From UBA1715 sp045600045 (GTDB lineage Bacteria; Bacteroidota; Bacteroidia; Bacteroidales; UBA1715): 23,983 nucleotides of DNA. The DNA lies in assembly GCA_045600045.1 (NCBI GenBank), contig JAZRXD010000008.1:1-23983 (forward strand). Direction: 5' to 3'. The translations under genes and the position numbers were made by a program. This document shows, piece by piece, positions 16,721 to 23,983 of this stretch (within the stretch, counting starts at the first letter, position 1; each line of letters opens with the position of its first letter). Below the pieces are notes generated by a model. That model searched no databases. It was not told the origin of the DNA and was given only the letters and a program-made list of their open reading frames with translations.

Positions 16721-17301
16721 AGTGTGCCTTGCTCAATTTGAAGAACTATTCGCTCAATTAGTAAATCTTCTCCAGTCGCATCATAGGTTGTTTTAAGCGA
16801 TTCTCCAAAAACTTTTGCCACACCTTGCCACATTGCGGCGGCAACACTTCCTCTCAATTCTTTGATTAAATCGTACGAAGAATAATTTAATTCTCGATTT
16901 ACCAATTTTATTAGAATCTCGCCCTGACGTACAGTCATGGAAACTAATTCTTTAGCATATCTATCAACTAACTCGTCTTCTTTGGCTTTGATGTAAGTTT
17001 TTCTTTTCTTGTTGTTTGGCAAAGAATCCATTATATGTTCGATTTCAGCGAATGTTTCTTTTGCTATTTGCGAATAAGGATACACTTTTTTAACGTCTCT
17101 TACTAATTTTTTGTAACGCAGATAATCCTCTTTGTTAGAGAAAGTTAGTTTGGGAAAAATGTAAACTTTCGGAACTCTTACTACGGCAATAGTGTCGCCA
17201 TTTACAACTTCAGCTGGAAGATCGTAAGTGTACGTGTTTGTTTGTGCATATAGTGCTATGCTGCAAACAAAACTTGATAATAGGACAAAAGCTCTTTTCA
17301 T
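16717..17301 (-). CDS. DUF4294 family exported protein
   Basis: Choosing ATG 17299-17301 gives 194 residues and a clear Sec signal peptide, MKRAFVLLSSFVCSIALYAQ, with cleavage probably after ALYA; an earlier start at 17367 would put a hydrophobic stretch before it and run into the coaX promoter. The mature part has YLRYKKLVRDVKKVYPYSQIA and later LIKLVNRELNYSSYDLIKEL and RGSVAAAMWQGVAKVFG, the DUF4294 core of Bacteroidetes. Function is unknown; it is periplasmic or surface-linked. It converges on the sugar transferase gene and is divergent from coaX. Confidence 0.85.
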   Translation of the reverse strand: MKRAFVLLSSFVCSIALYAQTNTYTYDLPAEVVNGDTIAVVRVPKVYIFPKLTFSNKEDYLRYKKLVRDVKKVYPYSQIAKETFAEIEHIMDSLPNNKKRKTYIKAKEDELVDRYAKELVSMTVRQGEILIKLVNRELNYSSYDLIKELRGSVAAAMWQGVAKVFGESLKTTYDATGEDLLIERIVLQIEQGTL

Positions 17302-17308
17302 ATTGAAA

Positions 17309-17316
17309 CAAATATA
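17309..17316 (-). promoter_or_regulatory. -7 promoter element of the DUF4294 gene
   Basis: On the minus strand this reads TATATTTG, an exact TAnnTTTG match, with only seven bases between it and the ATG. TTTG boxes upstream are at spacings of 14 and 26, not the usual 19-21. If used, the mRNA would be nearly leaderless. Confidence 0.45.
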
Positions 17317-17353
17317 TAATTTGATTCTAACAAAAACGATACCAAAAACAAAA

Positions 17354-17385
17354 TTTCCCATTAACAAAGAATAAACTTATATTTG
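17354..17385 (+). promoter_or_regulatory. Promoter of the coaX-lptC operon
   Basis: TATATTTG (17378-17385) matches the -7 element exactly, with TTTC (17354-17357) 20 bases upstream as a one-mismatch -33 box. The coaX ATG is 16 bases downstream. It would drive five overlapping genes. Confidence 0.6.
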
Positions 17386-17401
17386 TCGTGAATATTTTAC
17401 G

Positions 17402-18121
17402 ATGGATTTAGTAATAGATGCAGGCAATACGGCGTTAAAATGTTTTGTTTTCGATAACAATAATATTATTGCGTCCGAACGGGTTTCTTATGAAGATTGG
17501 TTTGATGGCAAACATAACGTTATGAAACAGACATTTGACAAGGTAATTGTTTGTAATGTTTCTAAGTACGATACAGATAAAATCAAAAAAAATATACAAT
17601 CTGGTTGTTTTCGGATTTTTTCTCGTGCTGAACCCCTTCCGATAACAATCGATTACGATACTCCGAATACGTTGGGTCTTGATAGAATTGCAGCAGCAAT
17701 AGGTGCGGAATGTTTGTTTCCGCAGACAAACAAACTGATTTTTGATTTTGGTACAGCTATCACAATTGATTTTGTTGATGAAAGAGCTACGTTTTTAGGG
17801 GGAAATATCTCGTTGGGGATGAATGCAAGAATGAAAGCATTGCATGAATATACAGGCTGTTTGCCGTTGGTTGAAATTCCAGACAAAAGTGAACTAACTG
17901 GAAAAAATACAGTTTCTGCAATCCAAAATGGCGTTGTGAATGGCATATTGTTTGAAATTGACGAATATATTCGCTTGTATAAGGTTAAGTATCAAAATGT
18001 TAGAGTAATCTTTACTGGTGGCGATTGCCATTTCTTTGAAAAAAGAGTAAAAAATCACATCTTTGCAGAGTCAAATTTGGTGGCAATAGGGCTTCATTCA
18101 ATATTGAATTCGCATGAATAA
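17402..18121 (+). CDS. coaX: Type III pantothenate kinase
   Basis: Phosphorylates pantothenate, the first step of coenzyme A synthesis; type III enzymes are insensitive to CoA feedback and need a monovalent cation. The 239-residue protein shows all family blocks: DAGNT (6-10, phosphate-binding), GLDRIAAAIGA (92-102), DFGTAITID (115-123) and GGNISLGMNAR (133-143). Its 3' end overlaps the following outer-membrane protein gene by 8 bases, so it heads an envelope-related operon. Confidence 0.95.
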   Translation: MDLVIDAGNTALKCFVFDNNNIIASERVSYEDWFDGKHNVMKQTFDKVIVCNVSKYDTDKIKKNIQSGCFRIFSRAEPLPITIDYDTPNTLGLDRIAAAIGAECLFPQTNKLIFDFGTAITIDFVDERATFLGGNISLGMNARMKALHEYTGCLPLVEIPDKSELTGKNTVSAIQNGVVNGILFEIDEYIRLYKVKYQNVRVIFTGGDCHFFEKRVKNHIFAESNLVAIGLHSILNSHE

Positions 18122-19379
18122 AAAATGTTATATATTATGTGTCTTTCTTTGTCTTGCAACAAGTTTGTTTGCTCAAAGACAAATTAAGTCGCCATTTACT
18201 CGATATGGATACGGTGATTTGTATTCGTTCTCTAGTGCGTATTCCCATGCCATGGGTGGAATTGGTGTGGGTGTTCAAAATCCGGTACAAATCAATTTTT
18301 TGAATCCTGCTCAACAATCAGCAATAAAAAAGGAATCGTTCTTGTTTAATGTCGGATTGGGAGGAAATTTTCGAAATCTTCGAGAAAATGGAACTTCAAC
18401 AAATTTGTCGACTGCAGGTTTGGAAACACTTTCGTTGGCTTTTCCTATTGTTGAAAATCGATGGGGATGTGCGGTTGGTGTGTTGCCATTTAATAGTGTA
18501 GGATACGAAATGAATTATAAAGATTCTTTGGCTTCTTATTCCTATAAAGGCGACGGAGGAATAAATCAAGTTGTATTTAGTACGGGTTTGCGTGTTTTTA
18601 AAGGTCTCTCACTTGGCGTAAATGCAATGTATTTGTTCGGGACGACGAATTATTTGGGCGAGAATTACTTCGAGGAAGCTTCAGCATTTTATTCTCGTAA
18701 GGAAATTGAATATAAGACATTGGGTTTTTTATGGAATGCGGGTGCACAATATAATTGGGCTCTATCGGAAGAAAAATCGTTGACTTTTGGTATTACGTTC
18801 AAAAGTTCTCAATCTCTAACATATAGAGAAAGCGATTATTTTGGTTCTTATATAACAGGTGGACTTACAGAAATTCAAAAAGATACAGTTGCTCAAAAGA
18901 CAAATAAATCAACAACAGATTTACCAATGGAATTGAATTTTGGTGTAAGTTTCAATTCGTTGAATACGTTAATGGTTGGTTTTGACTTTGGTTATCAAGA
19001 TTGGACAAATGTTTCGTGCTATGGGAAAGAAAATCCAAATCTTGAAAAAACAACGTATTTAAAATTAGGTGGTGAATGGATTCCTGATTATAAATCTACA
19101 AAATTCTACAAACGGATACCTATAAGACTAGGTGTTCATTATGCTGATTTGCCGATTGTGCTTGACCAAGATGGAGAAAATGCCCAATTAAAGGATTTCG
19201 GCTTCACTGTTGGAACTCGCATAAAATCAAAACAAACACAAAATACTCTTGCGATAGCTGTTGACTTTGGTCAACGCGGAAATACAAGTTTGGCAAAATC
19301 TTTGCAAGAAAGATATCTGCTTTTGAAATTAAATGTAACTTTGCAAGAAGTTTGGTTCACTAAACGAAAAATTAATTAA
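18114..19379 (+). CDS. Outer-membrane beta-barrel protein of unknown role
   Basis: A 421-residue exported protein. MNKKCYILCVFLCLATSLFAQ is a Sec signal peptide. The remainder alternates polar and hydrophobic residues with many aromatic and Gly residues, as in beta-strands of outer-membrane barrels, for example SLGVNAMYLFG and LMVGFDFGYQDW. The early part, FTRYGYGDL followed by HAMGGIGVGVQNP and INFLNPAQQ, resembles FadL/PorV-like proteins that start with a conserved NPA-type hatch region. The operon position before a TPR protein and lptC suggests outer-membrane biogenesis, which is inference. Substrate or partner is unknown. Confidence 0.8.
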   Translation: MNKKCYILCVFLCLATSLFAQRQIKSPFTRYGYGDLYSFSSAYSHAMGGIGVGVQNPVQINFLNPAQQSAIKKESFLFNVGLGGNFRNLRENGTSTNLSTAGLETLSLAFPIVENRWGCAVGVLPFNSVGYEMNYKDSLASYSYKGDGGINQVVFSTGLRVFKGLSLGVNAMYLFGTTNYLGENYFEEASAFYSRKEIEYKTLGFLWNAGAQYNWALSEEKSLTFGITFKSSQSLTYRESDYFGSYITGGLTEIQKDTVAQKTNKSTTDLPMELNFGVSFNSLNTLMVGFDFGYQDWTNVSCYGKENPNLEKTTYLKLGGEWIPDYKSTKFYKRIPIRLGVHYADLPIVLDQDGENAQLKDFGFTVGTRIKSKQTQNTLAIAVDFGQRGNTSLAKSLQERYLLLKLNVTLQEVWFTKRKIN

Positions 19380-19381
19380 CA

Positions 19382-20692
19382 ATGAAAGGATTATTTAAAT
19401 TTTTAACGTCGGCAGTGCTTGCAACATCGGCACTTGGCGTTTGTGCTCAAGAAGATGTAGATACGTTTTGTTTGCAAAACCAAGCGATTTATCAAAATCG
19501 TTATAAAAACGAAAGTGCTTCAAAGAATTTTACTCCAGAAACTTTCAAAGCTTGGAGAAATTTATTCTTTACGTGTCCTACTAAATCAAAGAACATGTAT
19601 TTTCCTCATGGTGTAACAATGTTCTCTTCTTTGTATCAAAAAGAAACAGATAAGGTTAAAAAACAACAATATCTTGATACAATTATGATGATTTACGATC
19701 GTCGAATTGAATATTTCGGTGAAGAATCAAATTATATTGGAAAGAAAGGTGCAGATTTGTTTTTGTTGGATAATTCACAATATGAAAAAGCATACGAATA
19801 TTGCAAAAAGTCTATTGATGCAATGGGTAACAATTCTGAAGCAAAAACAATGGTTGTTTGTATGCAATCTGCAGTGAAAAAATTTCAAAACGGAACAATG
19901 ACAAAAACAGATGTTATTGTGCTTTACCAACAAATTGCAGATATTTGTAATTATAATATTGAACAAGGAACAAAAAATGGAAAAAATTGTGAGAAGTTCC
20001 TTCCTAATATTGAACAATTATTCTTGTCTGTAAAACCAGATTGTAATGATTTGGTTGCTTTATTTGAACCTCAATTCAATGCAGATCCAACAAATGCAGA
20101 GTTGTTGAAGAAGATTACGAATAACATGGGCAAAGAATGTGCATCGACTGATTTGTATTTTAAAGCAGCTGTGGAATTAGATAAAATTGAACCATCTGCA
20201 CAATCAAAACGTGCAATCGGTGATATGTATGTGGCAAAGAAACAAGTTGCAAAAGCTATTGAATATTACAAAGAATCTATTGATTTAGAAGAAGATGCTT
20301 CTAAAAAAGCTTCGACATATTACAAAATGGCATATAATACAAGTGGAGCTACAAGTGTTGCGTATGCTAATAAGGCATTGTCTTTCAATCCAAATTATGG
20401 TGCGGCTTATTTAGTTATAGCAAACAAATATGTTGAAAGTATTAATTCGTGTACAAGTGACGCTGAATTTCCAGAATTGGAAAAATGGAAAATCTATTGG
20501 GTTGCATACGATATGTGTCAAAAAGCGAAATCGGTGGATCCATCTATAGCTTCTCAAGCAAATAGTTCTGCTGCTGGTTATAAGTCTCATTTCCCAGATG
20601 CGGAAGCATTGTTTGGATATAATGTAACAGATGGGGCTTCTCAAACAGTTGGTTGTTGGATAAATATGACAACAACGGCAAAAGTTAAATAG
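19382..20692 (+). CDS. Periplasmic tetratricopeptide-repeat protein
   Basis: A 436-residue exported protein with the signal peptide MKGLFKFLTSAVLATSALGVCAQ, followed by helical repeats. Clear TPR-like units are at about 118-150 (ADLFLLDNSQYEKAYEYCKK) and 280-350 (IGDMYVAKKQVAKAIEYYKE, then the AYANKALSFNPNYGAAYLVI segment). Several Cys residues occur in the exported part and may form disulfides. TPR proteins act as scaffolds. It starts 2 bases after the OMP gene and shares its stop with the GTG start of lptC, so the three probably work together at the envelope. Confidence 0.85.
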   Translation: MKGLFKFLTSAVLATSALGVCAQEDVDTFCLQNQAIYQNRYKNESASKNFTPETFKAWRNLFFTCPTKSKNMYFPHGVTMFSSLYQKETDKVKKQQYLDTIMMIYDRRIEYFGEESNYIGKKGADLFLLDNSQYEKAYEYCKKSIDAMGNNSEAKTMVVCMQSAVKKFQNGTMTKTDVIVLYQQIADICNYNIEQGTKNGKNCEKFLPNIEQLFLSVKPDCNDLVALFEPQFNADPTNAELLKKITNNMGKECASTDLYFKAAVELDKIEPSAQSKRAIGDMYVAKKQVAKAIEYYKESIDLEEDASKKASTYYKMAYNTSGATSVAYANKALSFNPNYGAAYLVIANKYVESINSCTSDAEFPELEKWKIYWVAYDMCQKAKSVDPSIASQANSSAAGYKSHFPDAEALFGYNVTDGASQTVGCWINMTTTAKVK

Positions 20693-21309
20693 TGTCGCTG
20701 TTAGAACTAAATAAGAGAATTAAAAACGATATGGCGGTGGTTTTAACCATTGCCATATCGTTTTTTTCATGCAGTAATGACATGGAAAATGTCATTAAGG
20801 TTTCGGAATTGGAAAAACTTCCAGAGTTGTCGGGCGATAATATTGTGTTCTCACAAAGAGAATATGGTAAAATTGTTATTTCCATTTCAACTCCACGCAT
20901 TACTAAAACAAAAATTGACGAAGAATCAGGTGCAGAAAAAATGGAATTTCCACAGGGGATTTCGGTGGTTCAATATTCTACTTATCCCGATACGATGTCA
21001 ATGATTTCGGCAAATTACGCGGTTAATTATTCTGATAAAGGCGTTTGGGAGGCACGAGGAAATGTGGTTGCAAAAAATAGTCGGAATCAAGAAACTTTGA
21101 ATACGGAATATTTGGTGTGGGATCAAAATCAAGGTGTGATTTATTCCGACAAACGTGTTCAGGTAAGTACGCCTGATGATATAATTTTTGGAGAAGGATT
21201 CCGCTCCGATGATCAATTCGAAGATTGGCAAATAGAAAAAGTTACGGGAGTTATTACTTTCGAAAATGAAGAATTTCAACAAGATAGTTTAGACAATGGT
21301 GACGAATAA
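20692..21309 (+). CDS. lptC: LPS export lipoprotein LptC
   Basis: LptC belongs to the Lpt bridge that moves lipopolysaccharide from the inner to the outer membrane. In Bacteroidetes it is often a lipoprotein. From GTG 20692 (overlapping the TPR stop as TAGTG) the protein is 205 residues: a basic region with K8, R9 and K11, a hydrophobic core, then the lipobox FFSC with C27. The mature part, with YAVNYSDKGVWEARGNVVAK, TEYLVWDQNQGVIYSDK and IIFGEGFRSDDQFEDW, is the PF06835-type LptC beta-sheet repeat. A start at ATG 20731 would leave a signal with no basic residue. A long terminator-like palindrome lies in the signal-sequence codons. The end overlaps the next gene by 14 bases. Confidence 0.88.
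   Translation: MSLLELNKRIKNDMAVVLTIAISFFSCSNDMENVIKVSELEKLPELSGDNIVFSQREYGKIVISISTPRITKTKIDEESGAEKMEFPQGISVVQYSTYPDTMSMISANYAVNYSDKGVWEARGNVVAKNSRNQETLNTEYLVWDQNQGVIYSDKRVQVSTPDDIIFGEGFRSDDQFEDWQIEKVTGVITFENEEFQQDSLDNGDE
20722..20767 (+). terminator. Terminator-like 44-base palindrome inside the lptC signal sequence
   Basis: AAAAACGATATGGC (20722-20735) and GCCATATCGTTTTT (20752-20765) are perfect reverse complements (14 bp). Inside, two G-T pairs and then TGG/CCA extend the stem toward a short loop at the centre, 20743/20744. Seven T follow the last G of the stem (20761-20767), five of them inside the arm. This has the form of an intrinsic terminator, 30 bases into the lptC frame. Confidence 0.75.
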
Positions 21310-21514
21310 TGATAATAAAAAGAAATATAAGTTTTATACGTATGTAATGGAATACGCATGGTTGACTATCGCGGTATCCTCGTTGGTTACGGCATGCGTG
21401 GATTTGTATTATCACGGAGTCAATAGCGAAAGCATTAAATTCGCAATCTTGTTTGCCTTGGCGTTGGCGATGTTTGTATTTCGGCGTTGGCGTCGTCAAA
21501 AAGATTCAAATTGA
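21296..21514 (+). CDS. Small two-helix membrane protein, unrecognised
   Basis: A 72-residue protein with a basic N-terminus (NNDNKKKYKF), two probable membrane helices (about 18-38 and 47-62) and a very basic C-terminal tail (RRWRRQK). Both ends would lie in the cytoplasm by the positive-inside rule. I do not recognise the family. Overlap of 14 bases with lptC, in a different frame, indicates translational coupling and a real gene. It closes the coaX-lptC gene set; a 120-base gap with its own promoter separates it from ppiD. Confidence 0.7.
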   Translation: MVTNNDNKKKYKFYTYVMEYAWLTIAVSSLVTACVDLYYHGVNSESIKFAILFALALAMFVFRRWRRQKDSN

Positions 21515-21559
21515 TGCTATGTGAAGAAAAACAATTTGATATAAAAAATCGCTCTAAAC

Positions 21560-21594
21560 GTTGGCAATTCGTTATTTTTTTTATCTTTGCCAAC
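21560..21594. promoter_or_regulatory. ppiD promoter with an overlapping inverted repeat
   Basis: TATCTTTG (21582-21589) is an exact -7 element, with GTTG (21560-21563) 18 bases upstream as a weak -33 box. GTTGGCAA (21560-21567) and TTGCCAAC (21587-21594) are perfect reverse complements separated by 19 bases; the arms cover the -33 and -7 positions. The layout suggests an operator, though the 27-base arm spacing is not a whole number of helical turns. Confidence 0.5.
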
Positions 21595-21634
21595 TTGAAA
21601 ATATGAACTAAACAAACGAATAACAAAAAATAAT

Positions 21635-23749
21635 ATGGCAGCTATTCAAACATTAAGAAAAAACTCATGGCTTTTAACAGTCGTAATAGGTTTAGCACTT
21701 TTAGCATTTATCGTAACAGGTCTTGATACGTCTTTGTTCTCGTCAAAACAAAGTAATGTCATAGCTGAAATTGATGGCGTTGAATATTCATACGAAGAGT
21801 ATTACGAAATCTTCGATATGATGGATGAACAACAAAGAAATAGCGGACAAGATTTGTCTTATGCTCAACGAGAACAAGTTCACACAAGTGCATGGCAATC
21901 ATTTTTGACAGGCAAGTTGTTCGAAAAAAGTTATATTGATTTAGGTTTGAGTACTTATAAGGAAAATCTTGGAATTCAAGGTTTGTCTGATGAAGAATTT
22001 CAGGATATGGTTGTCGGTGAAAATGTGGATCCTGAAATCCAATATTATTTCAGAAATCCGCAAACAGGACAATTCGACAAAGATATGCTTGTAAATGTCT
22101 TGAGTAATTTGTCTGCTTATAAAGAACAAAATCCAGAGTTTTATAATAGTTGGATTCAGTTTGAAAAAACATTACACGAAAACACACTTCGTAGAAAATA
22201 TGTAAGTTTAGTTGCTAATGGTGTTTATATGACGAATATGGAGGCTGAAGATAACACATTAGCAAAGAATGAACAATTTGACATTGAATATGTGAAAATT
22301 CCGTACGAAAGTATTGCTGATAGCACAATTAACATTTCTGATTCTGAATTGGAGTCTTACTATAAAACTATAAATAGCGAAAAACGTTATGAACAAAAAG
22401 CAGGTGTTACGTTAGAATATGTGACATTTGACATCAATCCAACTCCAGAAGATGTTAAAGCAATTGAAGATGCTGTGGCGTCAAAAGCTCAAGATTTTCA
22501 AACAAGCAAAAACGATATGTTGTTCTTGAATTTGAATTCAGATACCAAATATGATGCTAATTATTACAAGTCTGGAATGCTAGCTTCTAATGTTGATAGT
22601 TTTGCTTTCGGAGGAAAAATTGGTGATATAACTCCAGTTTATTTTGAAAACAATTGTTATAAAATTGCAAAAATTTCGGACATCAAACCATGTGCTGATT
22701 CAGCAAGAGTACGTCATATATTGGTTAATTCGGAAAATGCTATGTCTTTGGTTGATAGCTTGAAAACTTTGGTTGAAAACGGCGCTGATTTCGCAGCTTT
22801 GGCAAAACAATATTCAATAGATTCAGCTTCAGCAATAAATGGCGGTGTGATTGAATGGTTCAAGGAGGGAGAAATGGTTAAATCGTTCCAAGACTCAAGT
22901 TTCTTTGGAGAAATTGGAAAATTGTATGTCGCTCCATCTAACTATGGCGTACATTTAATTCAAATTTTAAATCAAGGACCAAAATCAAAACGTGTTCAAG
23001 TTCAAGTGTTCTCTAAAGCTATTACATATTCTCAAGCAACTCGTTCTCGAGTATATCAAAATGCAGTGAAATTTGTCTCTGAAAATAGAACCCAAGAACA
23101 ATTTGAAGCTGCTGTTGAAGCTGATCAATCATTGGTATTAAAATATGCTACAAATACAGAAGAAAATCAACGTGTGATTCCAGGTATCGATGATTCTCGT
23201 CAAGTTATTCGTTGGGCTCATCAAAATAAGGATAAAGAAGGAGATGTTTCTGAAATCTTTCGTTGTGGAGACAAATTCTTGGTCGCAGTTATTACTGAAA
23301 TTGAAAAAGATGGTGTTGTTTCTTTGGACAAAGTAAAAGATTATGTTACGGAAGAGTTGAAGAAAGAGAAGAAAAAAGAAATGATTTTGTCTGATTTGAA
23401 AGCTGTTGATTGCTCTTCTGTTCAAAAAGTTGCAGAAGCAAAATCACAAGCGGTAGCTTCATCGGAAAACTTGTCGTTTGCTTCAGTAAGTGGTCAAGGT
23501 TTAGGTATAGAACCAGTTTTGTTTGCAACATTGGCATCATTAAATCAAGATGCGGTTTCTACACCGATAGCAGGGGAAAGAGGTGTTTATGTTGCACGCG
23601 TAATGAATAAGAAGACTTCAGACGTGACAACTACAGAAAACGAACAAAATGTACAACGTCAAAGAAATGCTACAGTATTGACAAACAACATTTATAAAAT
23701 ATTAGAAGAAAAGACAGATATAGAAGATAATAGAATTAATTTCAATTAA
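21635..23749 (+). CDS. ppiD: PpiD-type membrane-anchored peptidylprolyl isomerase
   Basis: Periplasmic folding chaperone anchored in the inner membrane, assisting exported and outer-membrane proteins. The 704-residue protein starts with TLRKNSWLLTVVIGLALLAF, one N-terminal helix (about 11-30). A SurA/PpiD-like N-terminal chaperone domain follows (about 40-260), beginning IAEIDGVEYSYEEYYEIF. A parvulin domain lies at about 358-447, from ARVRHILVN through NGGVIEWFKEGEMVKSF to YGVHLIQIL. The C-terminal 250 residues are helical and less conserved. The family is usually 600-720 residues in Bacteroidetes. It stands just after the LPS-export genes and has its own promoter. Confidence 0.92.
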   Translation: MAAIQTLRKNSWLLTVVIGLALLAFIVTGLDTSLFSSKQSNVIAEIDGVEYSYEEYYEIFDMMDEQQRNSGQDLSYAQREQVHTSAWQSFLTGKLFEKSYIDLGLSTYKENLGIQGLSDEEFQDMVVGENVDPEIQYYFRNPQTGQFDKDMLVNVLSNLSAYKEQNPEFYNSWIQFEKTLHENTLRRKYVSLVANGVYMTNMEAEDNTLAKNEQFDIEYVKIPYESIADSTINISDSELESYYKTINSEKRYEQKAGVTLEYVTFDINPTPEDVKAIEDAVASKAQDFQTSKNDMLFLNLNSDTKYDANYYKSGMLASNVDSFAFGGKIGDITPVYFENNCYKIAKISDIKPCADSARVRHILVNSENAMSLVDSLKTLVENGADFAALAKQYSIDSASAINGGVIEWFKEGEMVKSFQDSSFFGEIGKLYVAPSNYGVHLIQILNQGPKSKRVQVQVFSKAITYSQATRSRVYQNAVKFVSENRTQEQFEAAVEADQSLVLKYATNTEENQRVIPGIDDSRQVIRWAHQNKDKEGDVSEIFRCGDKFLVAVITEIEKDGVVSLDKVKDYVTEELKKEKKKEMILSDLKAVDCSSVQKVAEAKSQAVASSENLSFASVSGQGLGIEPVLFATLASLNQDAVSTPIAGERGVYVARVMNKKTSDVTTTENEQNVQRQRNATVLTNNIYKILEEKTDIEDNRINFN

Positions 23750-23763
23750 TTACATCCATTTCT

Positions 23764-23794
23764 ATTGGTTTTTAAGAAATCTGTGCTATTTTTG
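23764..23794 (+). promoter_or_regulatory. Promoter of the gene at the right edge
   Basis: ATTG (23764-23767) and TATTTTTG (23787-23794) match the -33 (one mismatch) and -7 (exact) elements with 19 bases between. The ATG at 23844 lies 49 bases downstream. Confidence 0.6.
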
Positions 23795-23843
23795 TTTAAT
23801 TACAAATTAGATTAAAATTGTCAAACTGAAAAAAAATACGATT

Positions 23844-23983
23844 ATGAAAAAGAATGTTGCGGTAATATTAGGCTTGATCTTTTTTGCATCAATTAGCATG
23901 TTTTCAAAATGCGAACCAGAAGTTGATAAAAGTATCAACTGTATTGTTGATGGTATAATATCAAGAGATGTTGTTGTTGATAC
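23844..23983 (+). CDS. N-terminus of an exported protein, unrecognised (3' end beyond the window)
   Basis: ATG 23844 opens a frame that stays open to the edge, 46 codons. MKKNVAVILGLIFFASISMFS is a good Sec signal peptide. It is followed by KCEPEVDKSINC, with Cys at 23 and 33. The residue before C23 is Lys, which does not fit a lipobox, so it is probably not a lipoprotein. A matching promoter upstream supports it. No family can be assigned from 46 residues. Confidence 0.65.
   Translation, partial: MKKNVAVILGLIFFASISMFSKCEPEVDKSINCIVDGIISRDVVVD

Noticed and set aside
1..23983. tRNA genes, CRISPR arrays, insertion sequences, attachment sites
   Set aside because: Reading both strands I saw no cloverleaf-like gene, regularly spaced repeats, transposase or integrase motifs. 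A short tRNA could still be missed without a covariance search.

Overview
The window looks like chromosomal DNA from an AT-rich member of the Bacteroidales, probably an uncultured anaerobic gut-type lineage. The evidence is the gene families (Bacteroidetes-type QueA, DUF3098, DUF4294, a SdhC/FrdC of the b-type five-helix class, CoaX in place of CoaA), the gene order (glyS-ftsX-DUF3098-uppP-truB-queA; coaX-OMP-TPR-lptC-ppiD), and repeated TAnnTTTG promoter elements, the -7 signature of the Bacteroidetes primary sigma factor. Weak or absent Shine-Dalgarno sequences fit too. I saw no tRNA, rRNA, CRISPR array, transposase or integrase. No stretch without a gene exceeds 300 bases; the longest is 3410-3676.

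Layout. (1) 1-1360, minus: the 5' part of a GH65 maltose phosphorylase gene, running off the left edge. (2) 1480-3409, plus: a protein resembling class III nucleotide cyclases, followed after 4 bases by trpS. (3) 3410-3676: a convergent intergenic region rich in hairpins. (4) 3677-10558, minus: a tightly packed eight-gene operon glyS-ftsX-DUF3098-uppP-truB-queA-GT2-ung, linking tRNA charging and modification with cell division, undecaprenyl-phosphate recycling, glycosyl transfer and DNA repair. (5) 10656-14216, plus: sdhCAB (fumarate reductase/succinate dehydrogenase), with a good promoter and a strong intrinsic terminator. (6) 14274-16720, plus: a radical SAM/SPASM protein and an initiating polyprenyl glycosylphosphotransferase. 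(7) 16717-17301, minus: an exported DUF4294 protein. (8) 17402-21514, plus: coaX, an outer-membrane protein, a TPR protein, lptC and a small membrane protein, all overlapping or within 2 bases of each other. (9) 21635-23749, plus: ppiD, then the start of an unrecognised exported protein at the right edge.

Much of the window serves the cell envelope: UppP recycles the lipid carrier, the glycosylphosphotransferase loads it, LptC is part of lipopolysaccharide export, and PpiD and probably the OMP and TPR proteins act in periplasmic or outer-membrane biogenesis. SdhCAB is the terminal reductase of anaerobic succinate production.

Most of the window is ordinary core genome. The features most worth a second look are a 44-base near-perfect palindrome followed by a T run that lies inside the lipoprotein signal sequence of lptC, a cyclase-like protein in a lineage where such second messengers are sparse, and an inverted repeat spanning the ppiD promoter.
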